Assembly: GCA_028866445.1 (NCBI GenBank)
Contig: JAGWIE010000094.1
Span: 1-6,149 of the forward strand
Length of the DNA stretch: 6,149 nt
Direction of reading: 5' to 3'
Source of the DNA: Rhodospirillales bacterium
Lineage (GTDB): Bacteria > Pseudomonadota > Alphaproteobacteria > Acetobacterales > Acetobacteraceae
Shown here piece after piece: positions 1-6,149 of the stretch. The notes under the pieces are model-generated. The model ran no database searches and had not been told where the DNA came from. It saw only the letters and a list, made by a program, of their open reading frames with translations. A program made the position numbers and the translations under genes. Every line of letters begins with the position of its first letter. The first letter of the stretch is position 1.

Positions 1-993
1 CTCTCCGTCTGGTCTGGTAATAACAGCATCATCGCGAATAATGGCGCGGCGTTGTTTGTTGTATCCGGCAACAACACAATCTCTGGCGACAACGCTGCTC
101 TCACGCTGCAAGGCGATGGCAACTTCGTCAATCTCACTGGCCAGTCGACGATTTCAGATTCCAGCCCATGGCAGTACAGCACATCAACCAACCCAAATTC
201 CGTGCAAAACCAGTTCACCGTGCAGGGCGGGCAATTTAACCTCGGCGGCAAAGATACGCTGCTGCAAACCAGCTCTTCCGCCGCGATAACACTTGCTGGC
301 GGCAATAACATCACGTTAAACGGCTCTAATGACAGCATCACCGCCTACGACCAGTTATATGGCGGCAACGACATTCTTCTGGGCGGCAGTGGGACCGACA
401 GTGTTCATCTGGAAAACATGTCTGATAGTGCCACGACGATCAATGCCAATGTCAATGCCTTCGTCACCGCCACAGACGATACCGGGCCGATGATCGGCGC
501 CGTCAACACCAACAGCAACGAGAAGCTGATGTTTATTGGTGGATCTGGCACCTCAAACACCGTGTTTGCCGCAGGCAGCAACACCCAGGTCACGTTATTC
601 GGCGGTTCCAGCAGCAACAACATTGTCTCCGGCGGTAATGCCGGAAACAACAGTCTAAATGGCGGCACGGGTGGCAGCGACCTGTTCAGGGCTGGCGGGA
701 ATAATGACGTGCTCATCGGCGGCGCGGCTGGAGCAAACACTCTTGTCTCAGCAGCGGGCAACGAAACTCTAACCGGCGCCGGGCTCGGCAACGATTTATT
801 TTCGATCCTCGGCGGCGGCGGCACCGATCTGATCAGCAATTTCACTGGTCAACTGGTGGTTGCTTCGGCACTCACCGTTTCTAGCGAGACCGTCTCCGGT
901 GGTGCTTTAAATGTTTACCTTAACGATGGCACGCATCTGATCTTCTCTGGCCTGGCCAGCGTCAATCAGAACGGCAACATCTTTACTCACTAA
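1..993 (+). CDS. Large secreted RTX-like / adhesin-like repeat protein, C-terminal 330 residues (5' partial)
   Basis: The frame is open from the first base to TAA at 991-993, so the true start lies outside the window and internal TTG/ATG codons need not be starts. The product is very rich in Gly, Asn, Ser and Thr and nearly lacks Cys and Lys. Residues 5-55 show imperfect repeats of about 17 residues built on SGNN-T/S-I. Residues 120-134 (GGNDILLGGSGTD) and about 201-281 carry RTX-like glycine-rich nonapeptides; GGSGTDSVH and GGGGTDLIS fit the GGxGxDxUx calcium-binding pattern, while most others have Asn or Ser in place of Asp. The end (LNDGTHLIFSGLASV) resembles the C-termini of type I-secreted repeat proteins. 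I infer a secreted or surface beta-roll/beta-helix protein, possibly an adhesin. No transporter genes are visible. Its base composition looks less GC-rich than the genes to its right, partly because of Asn codons. An autotransporter-like or phage-tail-like repeat protein is the main alternative. Confidence 0.8.
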   Translation, partial: LSVWSGNNSIIANNGAALFVVSGNNTISGDNAALTLQGDGNFVNLTGQSTISDSSPWQYSTSTNPNSVQNQFTVQGGQFNLGGKDTLLQTSSSAAITLAGGNNITLNGSNDSITAYDQLYGGNDILLGGSGTDSVHLENMSDSATTINANVNAFVTATDDTGPMIGAVNTNSNEKLMFIGGSGTSNTVFAAGSNTQVTLFGGSSSNNIVSGGNAGNNSLNGGTGGSDLFRAGGNNDVLIGGAAGANTLVSAAGNETLTGAGLGNDLFSILGGGGTDLISNFTGQLVVASALTVSSETVSGGALNVYLNDGTHLIFSGLASVNQNGNIFTH

Positions 994-2932
994 CCCGGCG
1001 CGGGCGGTAGCTCGGGCTGGGGTTTACCTCGGATAACAGCGTCCAGCTCGCCAGAATCAACCTGATTTTGGCGAACACCACGCCAATGTCCGCAAACTCC
1101 TGGCCAAGCCGTGCCTTGGGGCCAAGCGCGCGGTGCGAGGGCTCCCCTGAGATAAGGCGTGCGCCAGCGGAAACCCGCAACGCCCCCATCTGCCCCTCAC
1201 CTTGTGGCTGGGCCAGGGGCACCGGCTGGCCGATATGGCAAATCCGTGCCGCGATTTCGGAACATTCAGGCAGACAGGCCGAAAGATCGGTATTCAGCCA
1301 CACATAAACCTGCCGCGCCTCGGCCGGGGTTAAGCAACGCTCCGGCGCATGGGGGGCGCGCAGGGAGAAGGTAAAAATGCTGGGCAAGCGCTCCCACGGC
1401 TCATCCGCCTCCGTGCGAAAAATAGCAGGCTGGGGCAGCAAGGCCAAACCAGGCGCGGCGGCAATGCCTTGTTCCACAGCTTGCGCGAAGCCGCTTAGAA
1501 TCTCCGCCCGGCGCGCTGGCTTCACCCGCAGCAAGGCACGCATCTCTGCCAAAGCGGCGTGCCAGCGTAAGGCCAGTCCATAATTGCCGCCCTCCGGCAA
1601 CCCCCGCGCAGCCGGGGCATCAGCCGGAAACTCAGTGCGGTTGAAATAAGCCGCCAGCCCGGTTGGCAACACGCCGGATTGCAATCGTGCGGCAACAGGT
1701 TCAGGCAGCAGCGCCGCACCAGCAAAAGGCGGGCCGGTGAAGAATTTGGAGCCCGTGACCAGAACTGTGGCACCTAAATCAAGATAAGCCCGCACCGAAA
1801 TGGGCGATAGTCGGGCTTGGCAGGCATCCAGCACGATATCAAACGCCTCGCCATAAACGCCGCGCAGCCGGGCCAAAAATGCAGGGGAAGGCGCCAGCAA
1901 TCCGGTTTTGGAGAGGTCCAGGCCGTGCAGGATCACCCGTTTACCTGCCGCCAGCGCGGCCGCCAGAGCGGCTTCAATCTCCGCCTCAACCACCGCCATT
2001 GCCCGCACGGTGCCAAAAGCATCGCGCAGGGCGATATTGGCGAGTGCTGTATCCGGCCGGAAGCCCTCGATTGGTGCCTCGCAGGTTACGTCATGCCCCA
2101 AAGCGGTATCCACGGCAAAATGCAGCCCGCGTGCGGCCATCGGCACACCCCGCCCGGTTTCCTCAGGGGCAATAAGAATGTTCAGGACAGGCTTGTCCGT
2201 TCCGGCCAAATGGGTCAGCGCCAGGGCCAGTAATTCCGTATCGGTGCCCGAGGCCGCGAGCACAATTTTCTCGCCCGCCGCCAAACCAAACCCCCTTGCG
2301 ACGCCGCGGCGCGCCGCGGCAATGCAGGCTCCCACCGCCTTGCGGCCAGGAGCACCGCGCAGCAAGGCAGCGGTTACCGCCAACCGCGCCCTGTCAGCGG
2401 CAACATAGCCTCGCGCCGAGGAGGACGAGGCGGTGGAGGACGCAAATGTAATCGCCCAGGGGCGGGGGCGGTGGCTGCATCCATATCCGTTCAGGGCGGT
2501 TTTCGGGTCTCGGGCAAGGCGGATGTCGCCGCCGGTTTCCATCAGCGCGGCGGCGGTGCCAAGCAGCCCCCAAACCTCATGCAGCAGCTCGGCCGCTGCC
2601 GCGCTCAGCCCAAACAGCCGGGCGAGGCAAAGCGGGCCGGGGGAGATTTCCGCCGCCATTGGCGCCCGCCAGAGCGGGGCCTCCGCGGCCTGCAAATCCG
2701 CTTCGTCCATAGCAAAAAGCGCCGCGGCCCGGGCGGCGGCAGCGCGCGCCAGGCCTGGCTCCACGCCATGCGCGGCAAGCCAGGCGCTTTCAGCCTCATA
2801 ATGCAGCAATAGCGGATGCTGGATCGCGTCCTGTGGCAGGTGGTTTCGCAACACAGCGAGTTCCGTTGCGTGGTTTGGGCCGGTTTCAGAAGGTTGCGCG
2901 ATTTTACCCGCCAATTGCGTCGCAGAATGCAT
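983..2932 (-). CDS. Uncharacterised PLP-dependent (aminotransferase class V-like, fold type I) enzyme, 649 aa
   Basis: The C-terminal two thirds look like a fold-type I PLP enzyme. Residues 227-233 (ASGTDTE) fit the cofactor-phosphate loop. D369 in DACQ fits the aspartate that pairs with the pyridine nitrogen. K396 in TGSKFFTGPPF fits the Schiff-base lysine. R586 in GALRVSAGARLI is placed like the carboxylate-binding Arg of class V enzymes. The first ~200 residues are an Ala-rich extension of unknown role, and about 60 residues follow the R586 motif, so the protein is much longer than a typical class V aminotransferase (350-450 aa). I see no signal peptide or membrane segment, so it is probably cytoplasmic. 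The reading frame could begin at TTG 2986, but ATG 2932 has GGAG five bases upstream and no good site precedes the TTG. It is divergent from fpr, and its 3' end overlaps the convergent repeat-protein gene by 11 bp. Substrate and reaction are unknown; a desulfurase or decarboxylase role cannot be excluded. Confidence 0.82.
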   Translation of the reverse strand: MHSATQLAGKIAQPSETGPNHATELAVLRNHLPQDAIQHPLLLHYEAESAWLAAHGVEPGLARAAAARAAALFAMDEADLQAAEAPLWRAPMAAEISPGPLCLARLFGLSAAAAELLHEVWGLLGTAAALMETGGDIRLARDPKTALNGYGCSHRPRPWAITFASSTASSSSARGYVAADRARLAVTAALLRGAPGRKAVGACIAAARRGVARGFGLAAGEKIVLAASGTDTELLALALTHLAGTDKPVLNILIAPEETGRGVPMAARGLHFAVDTALGHDVTCEAPIEGFRPDTALANIALRDAFGTVRAMAVVEAEIEAALAAALAAGKRVILHGLDLSKTGLLAPSPAFLARLRGVYGEAFDIVLDACQARLSPISVRAYLDLGATVLVTGSKFFTGPPFAGAALLPEPVAARLQSGVLPTGLAAYFNRTEFPADAPAARGLPEGGNYGLALRWHAALAEMRALLRVKPARRAEILSGFAQAVEQGIAAAPGLALLPQPAIFRTEADEPWERLPSIFTFSLRAPHAPERCLTPAEARQVYVWLNTDLSACLPECSEIAARICHIGQPVPLAQPQGEGQMGALRVSAGARLISGEPSHRALGPKARLGQEFADIGVVFAKIRLILASWTLLSEVNPSPSYRPRRVSE

Positions 2933-2937
2933 GTTCA

Positions 2938-2941
2938 CTCC
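2938..2941 (-). promoter_or_regulatory. Ribosome binding site that decides the start of the PLP-enzyme gene
   Basis: On the - strand GGAG is followed by TGAAC (5 nt) and then ATG at 2932. The alternative in-frame TTG at 2986 and ATG at 2980 have no purine-rich Shine-Dalgarno at a normal distance. The shorter protein (649 rather than 667 aa) is therefore preferred. Confidence 0.6.
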
Positions 2942-3025
2942 GGCCTTGCCAGCTAATCTCTTAGCCGAAACCGTCACCATCGCCAAAAAACACGAAAAAC
3001 TGGAAAATAGGAGGAGATTTTTGCT

Positions 3026-3049
3026 TTTTGGCCCTCTGCAATGCCAAAA
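3026..3049. repeat. Inverted repeat TTTTGGC-N10-GCCAAAA, candidate operator
   Basis: Perfect 7-bp arms at 3026-3032 and 3043-3049 are separated by 10 bp, a geometry suited to a dimeric regulator binding about 1.6 helical turns apart. A third copy of GCCAAAA lies at 2982-2988. The dyad overlaps the best -35 candidate for the PLP-enzyme gene and sits upstream of the fpr promoter candidate, so a shared regulator is possible. No regulator gene is present in the window and the identity of any binding protein is unknown. Confidence 0.4.
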
Positions 3050-3100
3050 TAGAGGTTAACATTTTCCGCCATAGCGTTTAAGCACAGCCTGATTTTTTGC

Positions 3101-3104
3101 GGAG
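3101..3104 (+). promoter_or_regulatory. Ribosome binding site for fpr (TTG start)
   Basis: GGAG lies 9 nt before TTG at 3114 and 18 nt before the in-frame ATG at 3123. The spacing favours the TTG start. Without it the protein would lose only three residues (Met-Ala-Thr) ahead of the FAD domain, so function is unaffected either way. Confidence 0.5.
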
Positions 3105-3113
3105 CACGTAACC

Positions 3114-3887
3114 TTGGCGACGATGTATACCGAGACGGTGAAAACCGTTCGGCACTGGACTGACCGGCTATTCAGCTTCACCACCACGCGCAATCCTGGC
3201 CTGCGCTTCATCAACGGGCAATTCGTGATGATCGGCCTGCCGGTAAACGGCCGGCCGCTGCTGCGCGCCTATTCTCTGTGCAGCGCCAATTATGAGGACC
3301 AGTTGGAGTTTTTCTCCATCAAGGTGCCAGACGGACCGCTCACCCAGCATCTGCAGAAGCTCAGCCCCGGCGATGAGATCATCATCGGCGGCAAGCCAAC
3401 CGGCACGCTCATTCAAGACAATCTCTCACCCGGCAAATATCTGCTGATGCTCTCCACCGGCACCGGACTGGCGCCATTCGTGAGCATTATCAAAGACCCT
3501 GACGCTTATGAGCGTTATGAGAAGATCATCCTGGTTCACGGATGCCGCCATGTCGCCGAGCTTGCCTATGGCGAAAAGGTAGTTGAGGAATTGCGCCAGG
3601 ATGAAATCTTCGCCGAAATGGCGCAGGAAAAACTGCTCTACTATCCCACCGTAACCCGCGAAGAATTCCGGCACACGGGCCGCATCTCTGCATTGCTGGA
3701 ACAAGGCAAGCTGGAGGCCGATCTCGGCTTGCCTGCACTGAACAAAGAAGATTACCGCGTGATGCTATGCGGCAGCCCGCAAATGCTGGCTGAACTGCAA
3801 ACCATGCTGGAAGCACGCGGCTTTGAAGAAGGCAACCATTCCGAACCGGGGCAATTTGTGATCGAGAAGGCCTTCGTCGACAAATAA
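3114..3887 (+). CDS. fpr: Ferredoxin/flavodoxin-NADP+ reductase
   Basis: This FAD enzyme moves electrons between NADPH and ferredoxin or flavodoxin in the cytoplasm, supporting iron-sulfur and redox enzymes and oxidative-stress responses. The 257-residue length is normal for bacterial Fpr. The N-terminal FAD-binding barrel (about 5-100) contains RAYS at 51-54, which contacts the flavin, and the family-typical ELEFFSIKVPDGPLT-like stretch at 64-77. The C-terminal NADP-binding domain (about 105-250) contains GTGLAPF at 116-122, HGCR at 142-145 for the NADP phosphate side, and CGSP at 219-222. The protein ends AFVDK; the alphaproteobacterial type carries a C-terminal AFV extension that shields the flavin, instead of the terminal aromatic residue of plant-type enzymes. 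The start is TTG at 3114, chosen from the GGAG spacing; ATG at 3123 is the alternative. It stands alone on the + strand, divergent from the PLP enzyme and convergent with the glycosyltransferase. All key motifs are intact. Confidence 0.95.
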   Translation: MATMYTETVKTVRHWTDRLFSFTTTRNPGLRFINGQFVMIGLPVNGRPLLRAYSLCSANYEDQLEFFSIKVPDGPLTQHLQKLSPGDEIIIGGKPTGTLIQDNLSPGKYLLMLSTGTGLAPFVSIIKDPDAYERYEKIILVHGCRHVAELAYGEKVVEELRQDEIFAEMAQEKLLYYPTVTREEFRHTGRISALLEQGKLEADLGLPALNKEDYRVMLCGSPQMLAELQTMLEARGFEEGNHSEPGQFVIEKAFVDK

Positions 3888-3892
3888 GATCT

Positions 3893-3918
3893 CACCGGAT
3901 AGCCCGCGCTATCCGGTG
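3893..3918. terminator. Bidirectional hairpin between convergent fpr and glycosyltransferase genes
   Basis: CACCGGATAGC pairs perfectly with GCTATCCGGTG, giving an 11-bp stem with a 4-nt loop (CCGC). It begins 5 bp after the fpr stop and ends 12 bp before the glycosyltransferase stop. Neither side has a strong run of T; the - strand exit (AGATCTTATTTG) is only mildly T-rich. Location and symmetry suggest it ends transcription from both sides, but intrinsic termination strength is uncertain. Confidence 0.65.
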
Positions 3919-3930
3919 GCCGCGCTGGCT

Positions 3931-5523
3931 TTAACCGCAGATTCCATCTTGCTGGCCAAGCACCGAACAGCTCGCGTAGTTCACCGCCGGGTCGTAGAGC
4001 ACGATGGTGATGCGCGAGCCCGCCGCTTGCACAAGGCTCGGTTTGCCAAGCGCATGTGCAGGGCCGAAAAATTCCTGTGGCGTGCTGGTATTCTGCCCGG
4101 CATGGCCATACACCACCCACACGCGCTTGCCTTCGCCAATCGCCTGTTCTGCATGGGTAAGGTCGCCATCGGCATCCCTCAGCACAACGGCCTGGGCGTC
4201 ATGCGGCATGTAGAGCTGCAAAATTGGCAGCGCGCCGGTATCTGAGAGGTACACCACGTCCCCTGGGTTAACCTCGCCGGCCAGCATCCTGGCCGCAACA
4301 TCCCAGCGCGGCTTGGTCTCCACATGATAATAAGGCGTTAAATTAGCCAATAATACCGCCGCGGCAGCTGCCACAGCCAGACGGGTTGCCAATACTTGCC
4401 GTCCTTCGAGCAGCATCGCTGCGCCCACCCCGACCAGAATTGCGAAGGGTGCTGCACTCCATAATAAATAGCGTGGCAACAATATCGGCTGGCGCAGCGA
4501 GATCAGCAGAAACACGCAGGGCAGAAACAGAAAAGCGATGCTAAGCACAACCAGCAGGGGCGGGCGGCGGCGCAGCCCCCATCCAGCGGCACAGAGCGCC
4601 AGCATCAGCAGAACATCGATGATCCATGCCAGCCCCGGCACTGCATGATGGCTCAGGAACCGGTAGGAAACCCAATCCGCCACATGCATGAAATAAACCG
4701 CACCGAAATTATACCATACCCGGGCCGCATCCAGCGGCGGAATCCAGCCCAGGCTGTGGGCGACAGTTTGTGTCTGGAAATACAGCAACAGCGCATAAAA
4801 CGGGGCGGTGAGCACAAATATGGCGGCATCGGCCAGCAGCACATTGCGCAAAAACCCTCGGCGTTCCTGCATAAAAGGCAGCAAAGCTGCAAAAATAAGA
4901 TTCGCGGCCACTACCCAGGGCAGCCCGTCGCCCAGCACGTCCAGCGCCGCGGCGGTTCCCAATATGTAGCACAGCCAACCGGACCTTGCCGCCTTAAACC
5001 CCCGCCCGGCGGCGGGCAGATCCTGCGCCAGCCGCGTCACCCCATACAAACCCACCAGGATCAGCATCATAACAAGCGTGTAGGACCTCGCCTCTTGCGA
5101 GAAAGCCACCACCGTGGGCGAAAGCCCCAGAATCAATGCCGCCAGCACGCCTGCCAACCGCCCCGCCACGCGCGAGGCGATCATGAATACCAGCATCACG
5201 GCAATGGCGCCGAACACAGCCGAAGGCAGGCGCAGCCAGAATTCTGGATGCGCCAGATGGGTAAACGGCGAAAGCATCAAGAAAAAGCTGGGCATATGAT
5301 GGTTCTGGAAAGAATCCAGCATCAGCGCGCCAGGTTTCAGCGAGGCACGCTGGTAGGTGAGCACTTCATCAAGCCAGAAAGGGCGGGCGCCAAGCTCAAA
5401 CAGCCGGGGCAGCAGCGCCAGCATAAAAACGCCAATGGGCCAGGCTAAGGCCCACACGCGGGAGGCGCCTGCCGGAAATCTGACCGCTCTCGCCGGGGGC
5501 TCTGGGAAAGTTGAAATGCTCAC
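3931..5523 (-). CDS. GT-C membrane glycosyltransferase, family 39 / PMT-like (ArnT-related)
   Basis: The 530-residue protein has about ten hydrophobic segments between residues 24 and 395 (roughly 24-41, 101-117, 122-140, 148-164, 183-215, 227-250, 298-315, 322-343, 355-372, 381-395) and then a soluble C-terminal domain. WLDE at 50-53, just after the first membrane segment, is the acidic first-loop motif of GT-C enzymes. SQEARSY at 142-148 and LLPRYLLW at 348-355 are also typical of family 39. Such enzymes take a sugar from a polyprenyl-phosphate donor and move it to a lipid or protein acceptor on the periplasmic side; acceptor and sugar here are unknown. The start is GTG at 5523, preceded by AGG at 7 nt, and overlaps the TGA of the upstream alpha-E gene as GTGA, so the two are probably cotranscribed and translationally coupled. 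The C-terminal tail carries two Cys (519, 529) that could pair in the periplasm. Specific names such as arnT are not justified. Confidence 0.88.
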   Translation of the reverse strand: MSISTFPEPPARAVRFPAGASRVWALAWPIGVFMLALLPRLFELGARPFWLDEVLTYQRASLKPGALMLDSFQNHHMPSFFLMLSPFTHLAHPEFWLRLPSAVFGAIAVMLVFMIASRVAGRLAGVLAALILGLSPTVVAFSQEARSYTLVMMLILVGLYGVTRLAQDLPAAGRGFKAARSGWLCYILGTAAALDVLGDGLPWVVAANLIFAALLPFMQERRGFLRNVLLADAAIFVLTAPFYALLLYFQTQTVAHSLGWIPPLDAARVWYNFGAVYFMHVADWVSYRFLSHHAVPGLAWIIDVLLMLALCAAGWGLRRRPPLLVVLSIAFLFLPCVFLLISLRQPILLPRYLLWSAAPFAILVGVGAAMLLEGRQVLATRLAVAAAAAVLLANLTPYYHVETKPRWDVAARMLAGEVNPGDVVYLSDTGALPILQLYMPHDAQAVVLRDADGDLTHAEQAIGEGKRVWVVYGHAGQNTSTPQEFFGPAHALGKPSLVQAAGSRITIVLYDPAVNYASCSVLGQQDGICG

Positions 5524-6149
5524 GCGCTTACCTGGGTTTGTATTTGCAATTGCGATCCTGGGACCTGCTCGGGCCGCCAGTCCCGGAAGAACGCGCGGCC
5601 GATGGCTCCAGCAAGCTCCTGCAGATGGATCTGCACAACATCCAGATAATCATGCAGCCCCGTGGCGAGAATATGGCTGAGTGGTTTTTCCACCAAAAGC
5701 TCGCGCAACATTTCCGCCCGCTCTGTTGCCTCTTCCCCGGCGGCAAGACCAAAATGGCGCCGCAGATCGTCAAGATAGGTTTCAATCCGGCGCACGCAAT
5801 GCAACGCGGCGCGCGGGCTGGCGGGGTCACGCAGCAGAAAATGCACTACATCCTCTGCTGAGAATTGCGCGCGGGAGAGGCGCTTGAACGCATGATACCC
5901 CGCCGCCGCCCGCAGAATTACGTTCCACTGGGTTAACTCCGCCACGCGCTTTTCCTCTCGCCCCGGTGGCAGAATGGCAGTGTATTTAATGTCCAACATG
6001 CGCGTGGTCTGGTCCGCGCGCTCAAGCAGCCTGCCCAGCTCGTAAAAATACCAGCCCTGGTCGCGGTAGAATGTGCCCTGGGTGATGCCGGTATGGGCCT
6101 GCACGCCTTCTTTTATCTTCGTGCACAGGCGTGAAAGCGCATCGCCCTC
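5520..6149 (-). CDS. Alpha-E domain protein (DUF403), C-terminal ~209 residues (5' partial)
   Basis: The frame stays open to the right edge, with no stop between 6104 and 6149, so the start is outside the window and the GTG at 6104 is not a credible start. The visible part is all-helical in character and contains the family hallmark GRLLERADQTTRMLDIKY (fragment residues about 39-56), followed by a Trp/Arg-rich segment (WNVILRAAAGYHAFKR) and FSAEDVVHFLL. Full-length alpha-E proteins are around 310 residues, so about 100 N-terminal residues are missing. The function is not established biochemically. The family is known from genome-context work to travel with a circularly permuted ATP-grasp (DUF404/DUF407) protein and with transglutaminase-like or proteasome-like peptidases in a predicted peptide-synthesis/tagging system. 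The ATP-grasp gene would be expected just beyond the right edge. Downstream, the gene overlaps the glycosyltransferase start by 4 bp instead of being followed by a transglutaminase. Confidence 0.9.
   Translation of the reverse strand, partial: EGDALSRLCTKIKEGVQAHTGITQGTFYRDQGWYFYELGRLLERADQTTRMLDIKYTAILPPGREEKRVAELTQWNVILRAAAGYHAFKRLSRAQFSAEDVVHFLLRDPASPRAALHCVRRIETYLDDLRRHFGLAAGEEATERAEMLRELLVEKPLSHILATGLHDYLDVVQIHLQELAGAIGRAFFRDWRPEQVPGSQLQIQTQVSA
5531..5533 (-). promoter_or_regulatory. Shine-Dalgarno of the coupled glycosyltransferase start
   Basis: CCCAGG lies within the last codons of the alpha-E gene, with AGG 7 nt before GTG 5523. It is modest in strength, which fits a start served partly by ribosomes terminating at the overlapping TGA. 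Confidence 0.45.

Larger units (their letters stand above)
2933..3113. promoter_or_regulatory. Divergent control region between the PLP-enzyme gene and fpr
   Basis: This 181-bp stretch separates the two divergent starts and must hold both promoters unless transcription enters from outside. It is clearly more A/T-rich than the flanking genes between about 2985 and 3100. For fpr, TTAACA (3056-3061) with TTTAAG (3077-3082) at 15 nt spacing is a weak -35/-10 candidate. For the - strand gene, TTGGCA (3047-3042) with AAAAAT (3022-3017) at 19 nt is another; its -35 box lies over the right arm of the dyad at 3026-3049. These box assignments were made by eye and are weak; the presence of promoters is inferred from gene layout. 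Confidence 0.5.

Noticed and set aside
405..845. 146-codon - strand open frame opposite the repeat-protein gene
   Set aside because: Pro/Leu-rich complement of the Gly/Asn repeat codons; a compositional artefact.
992..1023. Possible hairpin AACCC...GGGTT after the repeat-protein stop as a terminator
   Set aside because: Short arms, long interrupted loop, no T-run, and it is inside the coding end of the opposite gene.
2303..2320. Perfect 18-bp palindrome centred on GGCGCGCC with flanking CCGCGG sites
   Set aside because: It lies in an Ala/Arg/Gly-coding stretch of the PLP enzyme, where GCG/CGC-rich codons easily make palindromes. No other copy is seen, so there is no evidence of a regulatory or recombination site.
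1908..2408. 166-codon + strand open frame antisense to the PLP-enzyme gene
   Set aside because: Ala/Arg/Ser-rich with no recognisable motif, opposite strongly supported cofactor-binding motifs.
2933..2986. 18 additional N-terminal residues of the PLP enzyme from TTG 2986 or ATG 2980
   Set aside because: No Shine-Dalgarno at normal spacing, while ATG 2932 has GGAG 5 nt upstream. The extra codons probably belong to the untranslated leader.
4645..5448. 267-codon + strand open frame inside the glycosyltransferase gene
   Set aside because: Gln/His/Arg-rich translation with no family resemblance, exactly antisense to a well-supported membrane protein; typical shadow frame in GC-rich DNA.
5520..6104. 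A complete 194-residue alpha-E protein starting at GTG 6104
   Set aside because: The frame continues open to the right edge and the family is about 310 residues with its hallmark motif further from the N-terminus, so this is a truncated view of a longer gene.

Overview
The window reads like a chromosomal segment of a GC-rich alphaproteobacterium. The best support is the ferredoxin/flavodoxin-NADP reductase, whose RAYS, GTG-APF and C-terminal AFV motifs match the bacterial Fpr type seen in Rhodobacter-like organisms. Acetobacteraceae is my best guess, from the style of the Asn/Gly-rich RTX-like protein and of the PLP-enzyme sequence. That placement is recognition from memory, not a search result.

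There are five protein genes and no RNA gene, insertion sequence or CRISPR array. From left to right: (1) the 3' end of a large secreted repeat protein (RTX-like/adhesin-like, + strand, cut by the left edge); (2) on the - strand, converging on it with an 11-bp overlap of coding ends, a 649-residue uncharacterised PLP fold-type I enzyme; (3) a 181-bp divergent control region holding a TTTTGGC/GCCAAAA dyad; (4) fpr on the + strand; (5) an 11-bp-stem hairpin in the 43-bp convergent gap; (6) on the - strand, a GT-C membrane glycosyltransferase (family 39/PMT-like); (7) directly upstream of it, overlapping by GTGA, the C-terminal two thirds of an alpha-E (DUF403) protein that runs off the right edge.

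Two gene pairings carry most of the functional information. The PLP enzyme and fpr are divergent and could share one control region. The alpha-E protein and the glycosyltransferase form a - strand transcription unit with overlapping stop and start. Alpha-E proteins normally sit with a circularly permuted ATP-grasp protein and a transglutaminase-like protein or a protease in a predicted peptide-tagging system, so a sugar transferase as the immediately coupled gene is the most notable context here. No clearly new system is proven by this window. The uncharacterised PLP enzyme and the alpha-E/GT coupling are the best leads. There is no gene-free stretch longer than 300 bases.
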